IMG/VR virus record: IMGVR_UViG_3300024252_000004
Location: 1-64,000 of that record
From: a virus
Direction: 5' to 3' (one strand)
Length of the DNA: 64,000 nt
Below the pieces are notes generated by a model that worked only from the letters and a program-made list of their open reading frames with translations, was not told the DNA's origin and made no database searches. Both the position numbers and the translations under genes were made by a program. Each line of letters begins with the position of its first letter. Within the stretch, counting starts at the first letter, position 1. Shown piece after piece: positions 36,701 through 45,400 of this stretch.

Positions 36701-36871
36701 CCATCCGAAGTAGAGGAAGCTGCGGCCACAAGGCCAGGAGCACTTGTTAAGGTCGACAGAGTCTTAACACTTTACTACGTAAGACTTGCAAGCACCGCAA
36801 CTATTAAGCTTGATGGCGGAAAGACTGCAACCAGTACAGCTCAGACCTTCGGAACCGCATTGGAGAACTAA
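30770..36871 (+). CDS. Giant baseplate-region protein with hydrophobic helical stretch
   Basis: A 2033-residue protein between the spike and wedge genes. It begins with a globular alpha-beta part, then beta-rich domains; IPT/TIG-like strands appear near residues 533-585 (PTVTKVSPDGYKG) and 1097-1150. Residues about 1276-1414 are strikingly hydrophobic and helical: LLIPIQVILCIIDVICSLLH, then a second segment with LFYCLYDLLLLLPQIS and FFSLILHLLNLLECVI, and a third near LEPIISILAIFLQILELIF. After this come acidic beta domains. It has no recognised family name. Hydrophobic stretches in a tail protein could form a membrane pore or pack into a helical bundle. Confidence 0.6.
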   Translation: MASFVEAFVPPFSFDECVQYVLECEGKPSSETGAGDLDVIFPEFLGDWLPLAGGSIVRFDQSNWGLSADEKVDSLVGKRLADLGDLQLKNTLDSLNEFRMTLNRLLFKMREFKVLESGASSKPPKLFFSYYQGDDALLDDEKSSSSITRMCKFKHIPYTAFNIALSLVVPAEEEDDDFGNVVGASGKTFRELLKASEKPKESDIIDLVLEMFAVFNINEDDIVKSRGPATEGGYYTIFDEKLYIKMPDITGRDSAGYYSDIFDKDSHFYIEASKGRRSYGRGEFPLIALPILATVDDASVPLPDTGDVEITIDTATDAKDIKNAYLSILSVGQTVESSKRTVRFYSDSLEVFSIPMLTINDYFKNREPTIEYDLSTKTDDIEFYIKPEEGGISVGSDKESAEETGVPYLGGEYSAESFFGEKNRAEIVLTDSESPEAVNKNDRRFFSPKAYGAVPVLAGVRPRVHQTVPTKWIEMNRAEEGDDEDKVRLLFDHSKFDVVNFDALSNEASFALYLEDGNGQIIKAAGENITISTGLPTVTKVSPDGYKGSDEILATLKGTILRFSGEGLTNAIGINVTIKGTDSVTTTLFSDPALVYTGSSTLSTLECSAQLSYIGLEPGQEYELSLLSISGESGNGNCVYVNTAEGEEQISKSKELAKFRIDEFSVRRFKSGYVSEIPVLTETSAVLQLKSKQRLFTGNLDIFAYIGITDKDVATAIGGDDVLEVSAVGKTFYVPHNLEYEFSASASADFSRKFFNARADLSIPGSRYQNYNLFPLLNAPIGSAIIFYNKRIIEDAPTGVVTPEDGDYAITWLGHNDGRKPFVLGPTVLGLVAEQPGGEGLTSTFTIEEKDAEIKKSFGGATPDVGSISMFQNLTKLGIVFSCSKGSNLRRQLTFYIGKTKLSGLSEKIKDLGGGRFLATFDNVSIKEEGVLEVRIEKKDKVFRYTSSGVVAKRASFGIDAGTYAFNQDDGELTLGESSVNFYSDGAVDTDTNAADLMIPGGTSGVLLNQATSTEAEHKFLYPLTIRPNVSMKINISNVTSLIGGASNEIDDLERSYMQVDSGEVMTGRSFSISETGSAVGYLNWDLTNAATIKCNVPEITLIKPTIEAANGFTPDKINGSLLTAGSEIKIEVENCKKNFKVIFNGLFAAKTKGPPRRISRGKYEAVITVPDAVIAFDCIEMCVSTANSRRLGAKLAMGEKFVQNIGKNMTDKLEGFMKDKTPDIDDLKGLIKKFPLRFLQVKLDNSLVPLDLIKSFCDFSWHLTADLKIALNGFQTLLIPIQVILCIIDVICSLLHPGKLASAVIRLFYCLYDLLLLLPQISVPVMFFSLILHLLNLLECVIVKIIETVVAINEIIKAIEIATQQQNLWDAIITLEEVISEYLFELNVDLDVLEPIISILAIFLQILELIFNFPCPPDDGIGDKSCGIQGSMLAGMVAGKVSPGDGEYDPEALIPVAQYYTNDSIEDMISSNSGSSYEEYSLGDSIIDQGTESSYLEAMDIDPESLRTTNGEDFDAAFSVSFTKSTKGLGQPTLVKFKFKDKLDNSGFFKKKVLDPLLNRDAPFHLLDNDNGTLKIASGKGNFISPLDGTKFITKDGETGSVKPLTLTFEFPIMEPNPDTGMLEETGIEEVTRTFDDIPKMAIMDEEGNLYFIEPDGIEFDSDNNIDQIKARIINDISAPKFRFTRDDQEVDTDDDDVPDDEGRVFDLPQLFFVDMRSIADELQNSCYAASYNEFLLENEETGDTDDIADIVEGAVDCIETYRAIIRDMMKQVRESLQAGEIPDPMDLEAIAEAHQALIDCLTDSADSMCRFVMNPLNSSFLIEEDDDETPLAEYPEVFDPSDLDNIDVEQSGPSFTGAREFAGGIGDSHILDIGKVATIRVTPRDSYDIEMPGDLSDKIKINILSDSTGSAMILKNDDGTTIEQNGSDYYVRISSTNEGEVKLGASVCGRTIAAVTYAGITTTEEEEEVDCVPDAPSEVEEAAATRPGALVKVDRVLTLYYVRLASTATIKLDGGKTATSTAQTFGTALEN

Positions 36872-38589
36872 TGTCAGATACAACAGACCAGGAAGTAAAA
36901 TTAAAAGCTGCTATCGACGCAGCAAAGATATCGCTATCGAAAACCTTTGGCGATGCTGGAGCGGATAAGTATGAGTCATTGACTTATTTTCAAGAGGATG
37001 GCTTGGCAGAAGCTTACCAAAAGGAGGAGGTGTTTACCAATATGGCTAAACAGTTCTCCTCCCTTGGCAAGGAAGTGCGCTCAATGCGTTCATCATTTCT
37101 TCCAGTTGAGCTATTCAAAGAGGATGGAGCTTTATCTCCGGAGCTATCTGATGGACTCGGGAAACTTGAGTCTCATGAGAATGCTTTTATGAGAATGCTT
37201 GGAATGCCTCAGTCTGACGAACTTGGGCTTGCTTCGGGTGGAGCTTCAGATGATGATAGTGCGCAAACGGGTTCCATTACTTATGTCACAAAAAGCGGAG
37301 AGCATAAGCCTGGAGCTTCCTTTGCCGATGTAGAAAGAGAAGTTCTTGATCAACGTGCTAAAAGAAAAGCAGACAGAAAAGTTAAGGTCAACAATTACAT
37401 TTTCGATTTGGATAAAAAGACTGCTGATGAGGTCAAGAAAAAAGATGCAAATAGCCTTTCATTGAATGATGAAGTTCTTGACGAAGTCGATTATCCGAAA
37501 CTTGATGAGTTTGAGCAAAACCCATATGCCTTTAGCTACTTACTTTTTCCACCAATTCAAGACTCACGATTCTCAAAGTGCATTAATGAACCGGGAAAAA
37601 TCGTAGCCCCACTCTTCGGCAACCAGAGAGCAAGGCAAATCAACTCTACGAAAATTAAGCCGACGCTTCTTGAGAGCATCATAAGGATAAGAATCGACAG
37701 ACTCAGCGGTCAAGATTCGCAGAAGTCCTTAAAGATTGCGGCAGATAATATGGTCGAAGATGAAGCTGCGGTTTCTATAGATATCAGTGTAGGCTCAGGA
37801 GAAGAGGAAGACACAGTTGTTCCTTACAGTGAAAGCTATGGCATCCTTGAGGCTCTATTCATCATTAGACTGAGGAGCGCCATCCTTGGGCTGTCAAGAA
37901 AATTTGCGAAAGACAGAGAAGAGATTGTTGCGTCCATGGAGAAGATTGGAATGAAGGTAACTGAGCCAGGACCAGAGCCTGACCCAGATGGCTTAGGTTC
38001 TACATCAAATGGAGAAGCTTCTACCACCACAGAGTGGGATGAGATGATGCCCCTTGTTGCAGACTTCCTTGCAAAATCTCGTTTAGAAGAGCAGCTTCTA
38101 ATTGAGGATTCAATGATGGCCTTATTTGGTAACAGTTCTGGAGCAATTGATTTGCAGAAGAATACACAGAGAAACTCTTCTGTTCACGATGCTCACCTTA
38201 TGAGCGGACTTATTGGGGTTGTTGATGTCCCGCGTGGACGAATCAGAGAAAGGCTTGCTGAGATCCAAAGCAGAAGGGCCAATAATGTAATTTCCCAGAT
38301 TGACCCAATTAGAGAAGGTATCAACGCAATCCTTGGTACAGACATTGGAATTGGCAATCTCGACATGCTCGTATTCTCGCTTGCTCTTTTCTCAATTTCA
38401 GAAGTACATCTGCTAAATCTCCTATCAGACTCAGCTTACGACAGATTAAAAGAAGCTACACTTGGCGACGCGCTGGACAATATTGCGGATCGTAGTCTTG
38501 GGCGCGAAGGCAGAATTGCAGCAGTTAATGAAGTTACTGATTTCGCATATGCAGGCTATCAGGTTTTTGTAAAAGGAATTGCTGGCTGA
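36871..38589 (+). CDS. Unrecognised tail/baseplate protein
   Basis: A 572-residue protein, mostly helical, charged in the N-terminal half, with a probably disordered linker near residues 365-385 (Pro, Asp and Ser/Thr-rich) and a C-terminal helical part containing LVFSLALFSISEVHLLNLLS. Its ATG overlaps the upstream stop (TAATG). A 63-base gap follows it. No family is recognised. The position between the giant baseplate protein and the gp25-like wedge protein suggests a baseplate component or assembly factor. Confidence 0.55.
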   Translation: MSDTTDQEVKLKAAIDAAKISLSKTFGDAGADKYESLTYFQEDGLAEAYQKEEVFTNMAKQFSSLGKEVRSMRSSFLPVELFKEDGALSPELSDGLGKLESHENAFMRMLGMPQSDELGLASGGASDDDSAQTGSITYVTKSGEHKPGASFADVEREVLDQRAKRKADRKVKVNNYIFDLDKKTADEVKKKDANSLSLNDEVLDEVDYPKLDEFEQNPYAFSYLLFPPIQDSRFSKCINEPGKIVAPLFGNQRARQINSTKIKPTLLESIIRIRIDRLSGQDSQKSLKIAADNMVEDEAAVSIDISVGSGEEEDTVVPYSESYGILEALFIIRLRSAILGLSRKFAKDREEIVASMEKIGMKVTEPGPEPDPDGLGSTSNGEASTTTEWDEMMPLVADFLAKSRLEEQLLIEDSMMALFGNSSGAIDLQKNTQRNSSVHDAHLMSGLIGVVDVPRGRIRERLAEIQSRRANNVISQIDPIREGINAILGTDIGIGNLDMLVFSLALFSISEVHLLNLLSDSAYDRLKEATLGDALDNIADRSLGREGRIAAVNEVTDFAYAGYQVFVKGIAG

Positions 38590-38652
38590 GACTACACTCT
38601 TTCTATTATTTTCTCGAAGCTAAACGAGTGTATCTACAGAAAGGGAGTTGTG

Positions 38653-39084
38653 ATGTCTTTTGATTTGAAAATTGTTGGCGGTGATATAGCTATCAGCACC
38701 AGCGGTGATGTAGATATTGTCTTTAACAATGCAAAAATGAAGCAAGACATCGTTAAAATCCTATTGACTAAGTTAGGCGACAACAGATATCATCCACAAT
38801 ATGGTAGTGACATAGGTGTTTTGCAGATAGGTAACGTAGCTGATGCGGAAATTTTAGAACTTGATCTACAAAGTTCCGCAGAAGAAGCAATTCGTAAGCT
38901 CATTTCGTTGCAGCGTCAGCAGTCCAAAAGACAGTTTTTATCTCCCGCAGAAGTAATTGTAGACATTGTTGATGTTTCTGTTGCCAGAGATATTAATGAT
39001 CCACGAGCTTGGAACATTTTTCTCTCGGTCTTAACACAAAAGCTCACAACTCTGACCGAAGCTGTTCAGCTTAGGATTATTTAA
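38653..39084 (+). CDS. gp25-like baseplate wedge protein
   Basis: A 143-residue protein with the gp25/lysozyme-like wedge pattern: DLKIVGGDIAISTSGDVDIV, then KQDIVKILLTKLGDNRYHPQYGS, then long helices and strands. It has the usual length of the family and lies directly before the J/gp6-like gene, as in T4, P2 and Mu. The ATG at 38653 has GGGAG at 38643-38647; an in-frame GTG at 38650 is less likely. gp25-like proteins join the sheath initiator to the baseplate wedges. Confidence 0.85.
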   Translation: MSFDLKIVGGDIAISTSGDVDIVFNNAKMKQDIVKILLTKLGDNRYHPQYGSDIGVLQIGNVADAEILELDLQSSAEEAIRKLISLQRQQSKRQFLSPAEVIVDIVDVSVARDINDPRAWNIFLSVLTQKLTTLTEAVQLRII

Positions 39085-39094
39085 GGGAAGATAG

Positions 39095-42000
39095 ATGGCA
39101 AACCAGAGAACCTTCAGCCAAATTGTACAGTCAATGATGGAGAGGCTAAGACTAACACAGCCGAACTTGGACACAAAAAGCGGAACTGTTTCTAGAGATT
39201 TGTTTGTTGACATTCAGGCTGATGAATTTGACAGGCTCTATAAATCTATGAAGATTGTGTCTAACAAGCAAAGCCCGGAACTCGCAAGAGGCCGGGACAT
39301 TGATCGTTGGGCCCGTAACTATGGTTTGCTCAGAAAATCTGGAGCATTGGCTAACGGTATCGTGGTCTACACGACCAATGAGCTTAACTCTGATATCCCA
39401 ATTCCTAACAGTACAGTTAACACAGGAAAAAACGGTTATCAGTTTAAAACAATCGGCAGCTATGTTATGTCTGTCGCAGAGAAAAACAAATATGCTGCTA
39501 ATGCTAACAGGCTAAGATCTGCACTGAACCTTGCAGGCATTACAGATTCATTCGCGATTGAAGTCCCTGTCTCTGCCACAAGAGTTGGCACCAGTGGAAA
39601 CATCGCACCACTTCAGATTGTCAGTTCCGATCTTGCTGACGGGTTAAAGGTAGTTAACTTAGTATCCTTTAGCGGCGGAGCAAATTCAGAATCTGATGCA
39701 GCATTTAGAGCAAGGATCTTTGCTGTATTCAGTGGAGCTAACACGGGTACCGCATCGGGATATAGGAATGCCGCCCTCGGAACGAGTGGTGTCTTAGATT
39801 CCCTCGTCGTAAAACCAGGAAGCACTTTGATGCTTAGAGACGGCACAGAGACTATCGAAGTCAATGATGGCTCCTTTCGTATCCTTAACTCGGGAACAGG
39901 CGGAAAGGTAGACGTATATATCCTTGGTAAGAATCTTGAAGAAATCACTGAGTCTTATATCTACTCTGATTTGTCAGGAATCGGAGACCCTACAGATGAA
40001 AGGAATGATTATATCCCAGGACTGTTTGGTGTCGACAATTCTTTGACCTCAGAAGAGAGGAGAGTCCAAGCTTTCGAAGAAGGGAAAATTCCACTTCAGC
40101 CTGTGGATACCATTGTCTCTGTAGTTGGAAGTAGCTCAGGTATTTTTGCAGAAGCAATCATTGATGCTGACGGGAATCTCATAGGAAATTATGAACTTGT
40201 TAAAGATGAGAACGTAGAGACTGGCGGTAGTCCATTCGGGTTCGATAAAGTTAGATTCATTTCAAATATTAAAAACGTTGATGGTGAAAGCATTACTAAA
40301 TCTGCCATCAATAGTGTTGATGCGCTAAGATTCTCTGATGTTAAGCAGATTGAATCTGTTTATCAGGATGTGCAGATCTCCGGAGAGAATTCATCACGAG
40401 CACCCTCTGACAGATCAATCATTATTCTTAACCATACACCTATCGTCAGCGTGAGTCGAGTCTCTAACGTATCAACTGGAGAGGTTTATGCTATCGAGAA
40501 CCAGAACTTTGATTCCTCAGGTCTAAATGAGAGCGGAGAGATCTCGATCTCTGGTAAGACTCTGCCATCCAGAGCTGACGTTTTAAGTGTGGACTACACA
40601 TGGCGACACATGTTTGATAACTACATTGATTTCAATGGAGCAGAAATTGTTAGCATGTTCGAAGATGAGGACGTATCTGATTCGGTTGACTGGGGCGTTG
40701 GTAATGGAATCACAAATGAACTTTCAATAATCACACAGACAGATGATGGATTCGAATACACAATCGAAACAGATTTCTCAATCAGCAGAGTCCTTTCTGC
40801 ATTCTTTGCGGAAGAGGTTACTGCGACAGTAGCGTTGGTTGCTGACTCTGATGGTGTGGAGGTTAAGGGTCTTGAGCTTGAAGCTACAGACTCTGAAATT
40901 GATAACCTTATCTCCGTTACTGACAGTGATAAGGTAGAAGTCTATGACACTATTGATGCGAATGGAACCTTCTCAAGTAGGACTATTTACTTGCCTGACG
41001 ATACATCTGCCGTAGTAGGTGAGGAGCTTGTTGTCTTCTATAACAAGGTTGAGCTATTCGACATTGATGATGGAAATGGTTCATTCTCTGATACTACAAT
41101 TACCCTCCCATCTCAGGATATCTTGGAAGGCTCCAGCCTCTTTGACTCTGTTGATGAGGCATTCCTTTCCGAAGAGGATGTCTATGTTACATATGTAGCT
41201 GAGATTAACGAATTAATACCGACACTATCACTAACCTCGCTACCGATCAATGGAAGTGGTACGAGCAATGCACTGTTTGATTCCTCATTAACTTCCCTTG
41301 TAGGCAGTAACCAGCCTGTCTTCTTCGTTTACGATGAAGGTAGTGCAGTGATTGATATTTCAAGGTTTGGCCCTGCCAGGGTTGGAGTTGAAGTATCAGG
41401 CACAATCAAGCCGGGAAGAATTAAGGTAGTCGGAACTACCCTGAAGAGATATGAGCTAACCCTTACAGCAGGGCTGTCTATTTCCGGGCTCACCTTTGAT
41501 ATCGAGTCTGAATTAAAGGAACTTATGAATCTTTCATCTCTGCCAAGCTCATTGTTTGTAGCGAGAGTAGACAGCGTTGTAGGACTTGACTCAGATGTTG
41601 AATACGACTTGGCTGGTCAGCTATTAATGGATAACACTTATAGCTTTGGAGTAGCCGGACTTGATGATACTCTTGATGCGACAGAATTTACCCTTCCATC
41701 CACTGAGAACAATGACGAGATCAGTCTATCTAGTGGAGAAGAGGTTAAGGTTTCTGTTTTGATTGGAGACTCTAATGATTTCGAGACTCTATACTTCGGA
41801 GCAGACATGGAAGTAATCACAGACAAAAGATTCGCAAGGATTAGCACTGTTTCAGTATCATCTGGATTCAGAAGCTCTGCCGGAACTCTTGTTGGCACAG
41901 CAACTGTGACTCCGGTTAATCAACCAGATGATGGACTTACTTACAACGTAGTTTACAACTTTAAAGCTCCAACTGAAGGCGAAAGGATTTCCGTCAAGTA

Positions 42001-42406
42001 TAATCTGAATAGACTCGTAGGAACAGTGACAAGTAATATTGAAACTGTCCGACCAATCACCGCAGACGTTCTTGTGAAAGAAGCTTTCGAGATTGATATT
42101 GATGTTGCAGGAGAGATTGTCATCGCAAGTGATGCGGAGTCTGGAAGTCAGACCGTACTTGAGAATGTGATCAGCGCTGTAGTCAATCTTCTGAACACTT
42201 CATCCTTGGGCTCATCAATAGACTACTCTGATATCATTACGGTAGCAGCCGGAGTAACCGGAGTGGAGTCTGTAAATATTTCCCAATTCAATGAATCTGG
42301 AAAGCAGGGAAGAAAAACTTCTATCAGATCTTTGGACAACCAGAGTATCGTAGCGGGAAGCGTAAGCTTTACTGCCTCTTCAAGACAAGATTTTAGAATC
42401 ACTTAA
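39095..42406 (+). CDS. Baseplate wedge protein, J/gp6-like
   Basis: A 1103-residue protein. The first 320 residues have the Baseplate J pattern: a helical start (SQIVQSMMERLRL), SKIDRWARN-like helix ending RDIDRWARNYGL, beta strands of the central domain and GGANSESDAAFRARI at about 194-208. The rest is a chain of beta-rich, Asp/Ser-rich domains probably added at the wedge periphery. The gp25-like gene lies just upstream. gp6-like proteins form the wedge ring that links hub and fibres and transmits the contraction signal. The length is about twice to three times that of T4 gp6-like proteins in small phages. Confidence 0.82.
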   Translation: MANQRTFSQIVQSMMERLRLTQPNLDTKSGTVSRDLFVDIQADEFDRLYKSMKIVSNKQSPELARGRDIDRWARNYGLLRKSGALANGIVVYTTNELNSDIPIPNSTVNTGKNGYQFKTIGSYVMSVAEKNKYAANANRLRSALNLAGITDSFAIEVPVSATRVGTSGNIAPLQIVSSDLADGLKVVNLVSFSGGANSESDAAFRARIFAVFSGANTGTASGYRNAALGTSGVLDSLVVKPGSTLMLRDGTETIEVNDGSFRILNSGTGGKVDVYILGKNLEEITESYIYSDLSGIGDPTDERNDYIPGLFGVDNSLTSEERRVQAFEEGKIPLQPVDTIVSVVGSSSGIFAEAIIDADGNLIGNYELVKDENVETGGSPFGFDKVRFISNIKNVDGESITKSAINSVDALRFSDVKQIESVYQDVQISGENSSRAPSDRSIIILNHTPIVSVSRVSNVSTGEVYAIENQNFDSSGLNESGEISISGKTLPSRADVLSVDYTWRHMFDNYIDFNGAEIVSMFEDEDVSDSVDWGVGNGITNELSIITQTDDGFEYTIETDFSISRVLSAFFAEEVTATVALVADSDGVEVKGLELEATDSEIDNLISVTDSDKVEVYDTIDANGTFSSRTIYLPDDTSAVVGEELVVFYNKVELFDIDDGNGSFSDTTITLPSQDILEGSSLFDSVDEAFLSEEDVYVTYVAEINELIPTLSLTSLPINGSGTSNALFDSSLTSLVGSNQPVFFVYDEGSAVIDISRFGPARVGVEVSGTIKPGRIKVVGTTLKRYELTLTAGLSISGLTFDIESELKELMNLSSLPSSLFVARVDSVVGLDSDVEYDLAGQLLMDNTYSFGVAGLDDTLDATEFTLPSTENNDEISLSSGEEVKVSVLIGDSNDFETLYFGADMEVITDKRFARISTVSVSSGFRSSAGTLVGTATVTPVNQPDDGLTYNVVYNFKAPTEGERISVKYNLNRLVGTVTSNIETVRPITADVLVKEAFEIDIDVAGEIVIASDAESGSQTVLENVISAVVNLLNTSSLGSSIDYSDIITVAAGVTGVESVNISQFNESGKQGRKTSIRSLDNQSIVAGSVSFTASSRQDFRIT

Positions 42407-42416
42407 TGGATAAACA

Positions 42417-45400
42417 ATGGCGTTAAGACCAGTAGCATTTTCAATACCGTCTACCACTGAACTAAAGGTAACATTCTCAGAGAACCTTTCTGAGTCTCTG
42501 TCCTCAATACATTTTGAGGTCGAGTCTCTTAGTGGATCAGTGCGCGATCTTGAAGTCACTGGCGTAACCATTGCAGGTTCTGTAGCTCTTATCAAGACAA
42601 GGCCACAAGTCGCAGGTAACTATTACCTCCTTAAGTTCCTTGACGCAACAGATCTCAACTTCATATCCAACAAAGGGTCCAGGCTCCTTGATGACTCAAT
42701 CTCACGAGAGCTATTCTTTGTTGGAATTGATAACGTCAATCCTATCCGAGACAGGATCTATAGAAGGATCCCTGACCTGTTTGAGCTTGAAGGCTCTATC
42801 CTTAAGAACATTCTTTCTGCTCAGGCAAATGAACTATTCAAAGCACAGAAAGATATCGGCTCTGTCCTCTCTAACAATTATGTTTCAGAGACAGTAGTTG
42901 ACGAGTTCAGGACAAGATCGGCTGGAGCTTTCGACAGAATGGCTAACGAGAACGTCTACGAGGTCGTAAGAATAAGCAAGAAGCTCACCGGTGAAAGTAT
43001 CAAAACTGATACCATTGAGTTCAGCAGCGATGTGTCCGCTCCAAGAATGGAGATCATGCCGGTTTACCCTGTGCCTCTTCAGCAGGTTATCATTGAAGAT
43101 GAAGAGATCACAGTTGACTCCGAAGGCAATAGCTTTGAGGGATACCTATTAAGTCTTGCAAAAAAGAATGTAACAAAGATCCTTTCCGTATTGCTCATTC
43201 GTAGTGATGACAATGAAGACTGCGATGGTGATATCGGAATCAATTATGATGTTGAAAGATACAAGTACGCCATCACAAGCAACAGATACGATCAGGATTA
43301 TGGTTTTAATTTGCACACTCTTGAGTCTAACCAGATTCTTCTGTCCGAGTTCGGCAACCTTCCGAGACCTACGATCTATGATACGATCATTGTAACTTAT
43401 GCGTACAAGGATCTTGGCAGGCATATCTTAATCGATCAGATTGAGGTGTCCAGAGTTGAAGATGCAATAAGCGAAGCTGTACCAAGTAGCGCAACCTCAT
43501 TCTTCCTTGATAATGCTCCGGTCGTTAACTCCTCAAACAATGTGGCTACCTCTGGCGCTCTTACCTTTAGTGTTAGCGAGAATGACGGAACAACTCCTGA
43601 TGAGTTTGTTACAGAGATTACATTTAATGCTTCAAGGCTTCCATCTTTCCCTGGAGAGTGGTCATGTGACTACGAAACCGGAGAAGTCTTTGTGTATGGT
43701 AAGACCATCAACACTGAGGGTACGGGAAGAAATAATTACATTGTCGATTACCTATACAGAAAAGAGTTCAAGGAAGACCTTGACTATTCTATTAGCGACC
43801 AAGACTTGGTTGCTACACCAGACAGAGAGCTTGCGAACAAAGAAGCAGAAATCTTTATTAGATATGACTACGTCTTTGCAGAAGGTACTGACTACGAGAT
43901 GTCGTCTCATATTGAGGTGATGCCAGAGTTTATGGAGAATAGGCTGAATACATCGTTCAGCGTTATTCCCCAACACACACCTGTGACTGATGTGTTCAGG
44001 ATTCTTAACCAGACAACTGGAGAACTATACACGCCCATGTATCACAGCGACTCTGAGATCTTTTTCGCGGGGAATAGATCTCCAGAGATTAAGTCTGCTG
44101 AGGGCGAGAAGGCTAATTTTCAGAGAGTCAGAAACGAAGAGCTTGGAGTAATCGGAGAGTTCATTGCTCCAACACACACTGCTAAGATCACATCTGTTGC
44201 ATCAAATAATAGCATTCAATTCTCCCCAGGAATTCCGAGCGAACTTATCTCTCAGAACTCCAACGAGTATTACTTTAGAGAGCTTGAGAATGATGACGGA
44301 GACTATGTCGCAGAAGATGTACAGATTAAATTCTTCGGTGATGAAGACTCAGGCGGATTGATTACATCCGTGGGCATCAATGTGTCTGCATCTCCGCCGA
44401 CCAGAGGCTCCACAGTTATCATTGGACCAAGAGCGTTCGTCATTCACCTTGACAACGAAGGCATCTTAAATAAAAATAGTGATGCTCTCGGCTCGCTCGT
44501 TAACACTTCCTTTGTCGCTACTGACAAGGATGTCTTCGAGAATGAAAGGTACTTTGAGCCTATCCTTGTGAACCCAGGCTTTAGCTCCACAACATCAGGT
44601 GGAATCAGCCAAGCACTCACAGCAGATAAAGGAACTGATTTCTACTCCAACCTCGAAAGATTGAGAGTTGTGGGAGACTACCTTGTCGATTACAGATACG
44701 GAATTGCCTATGTAGCTGTAGGTTTGGAACAGGATGTAAATGTATCTACAGCTCATTACGCTTACGCTACACATAAGACTGCCGGAAAGAATATTCTTAC
44801 AGCATCTTCTGTGGCAAAGAAGACTAATGGTCCAGAGGACTTAACTCTTGCAACAAAGGTTTACTCAAACTACGGCCATAATGTCTTCGAGATAACCATT
44901 CATGATATTGAAGATGGTCTAACTTTATACGACGGAGTTACTGAGGCAGTTGATCTTAATGATAACCTTGCTATAATCTGTGAGGTTAGAGAGGACTATA
45001 CAGTTGTGGTTCCTCATAACATCCTTGCGATCAATAGCATCTTTAAAAGATCAGATCTTGAAGGTGTTAATTTAAACGCGAGTGATGAGGCTGACCGCAG
45101 CCCTGGATACTCAGCGGAAGATTTAACAACTGCCACCAAGAACGGCGGAAGAAACCTTTGTGACTCATCTTTCTGCACCTTCACAGACAATGTAATTGAC
45201 CTTAAGAAAGTTGTTGAGAAAAGAGCGTACATGAATGCTGACGGTGATTTCGAGTTCACCATTCTTGATTCAGATGCGAACACATTTGTTAAGTGTGTAC
45301 GCTCATCTACGCAGCTTGAATTCTTCTCAGACGAACTGAACATTACCAAGGTCGATGATCTAGAGGTAGTTAGCGTGGCTCTTGACGGCAGCGAGGTTAC

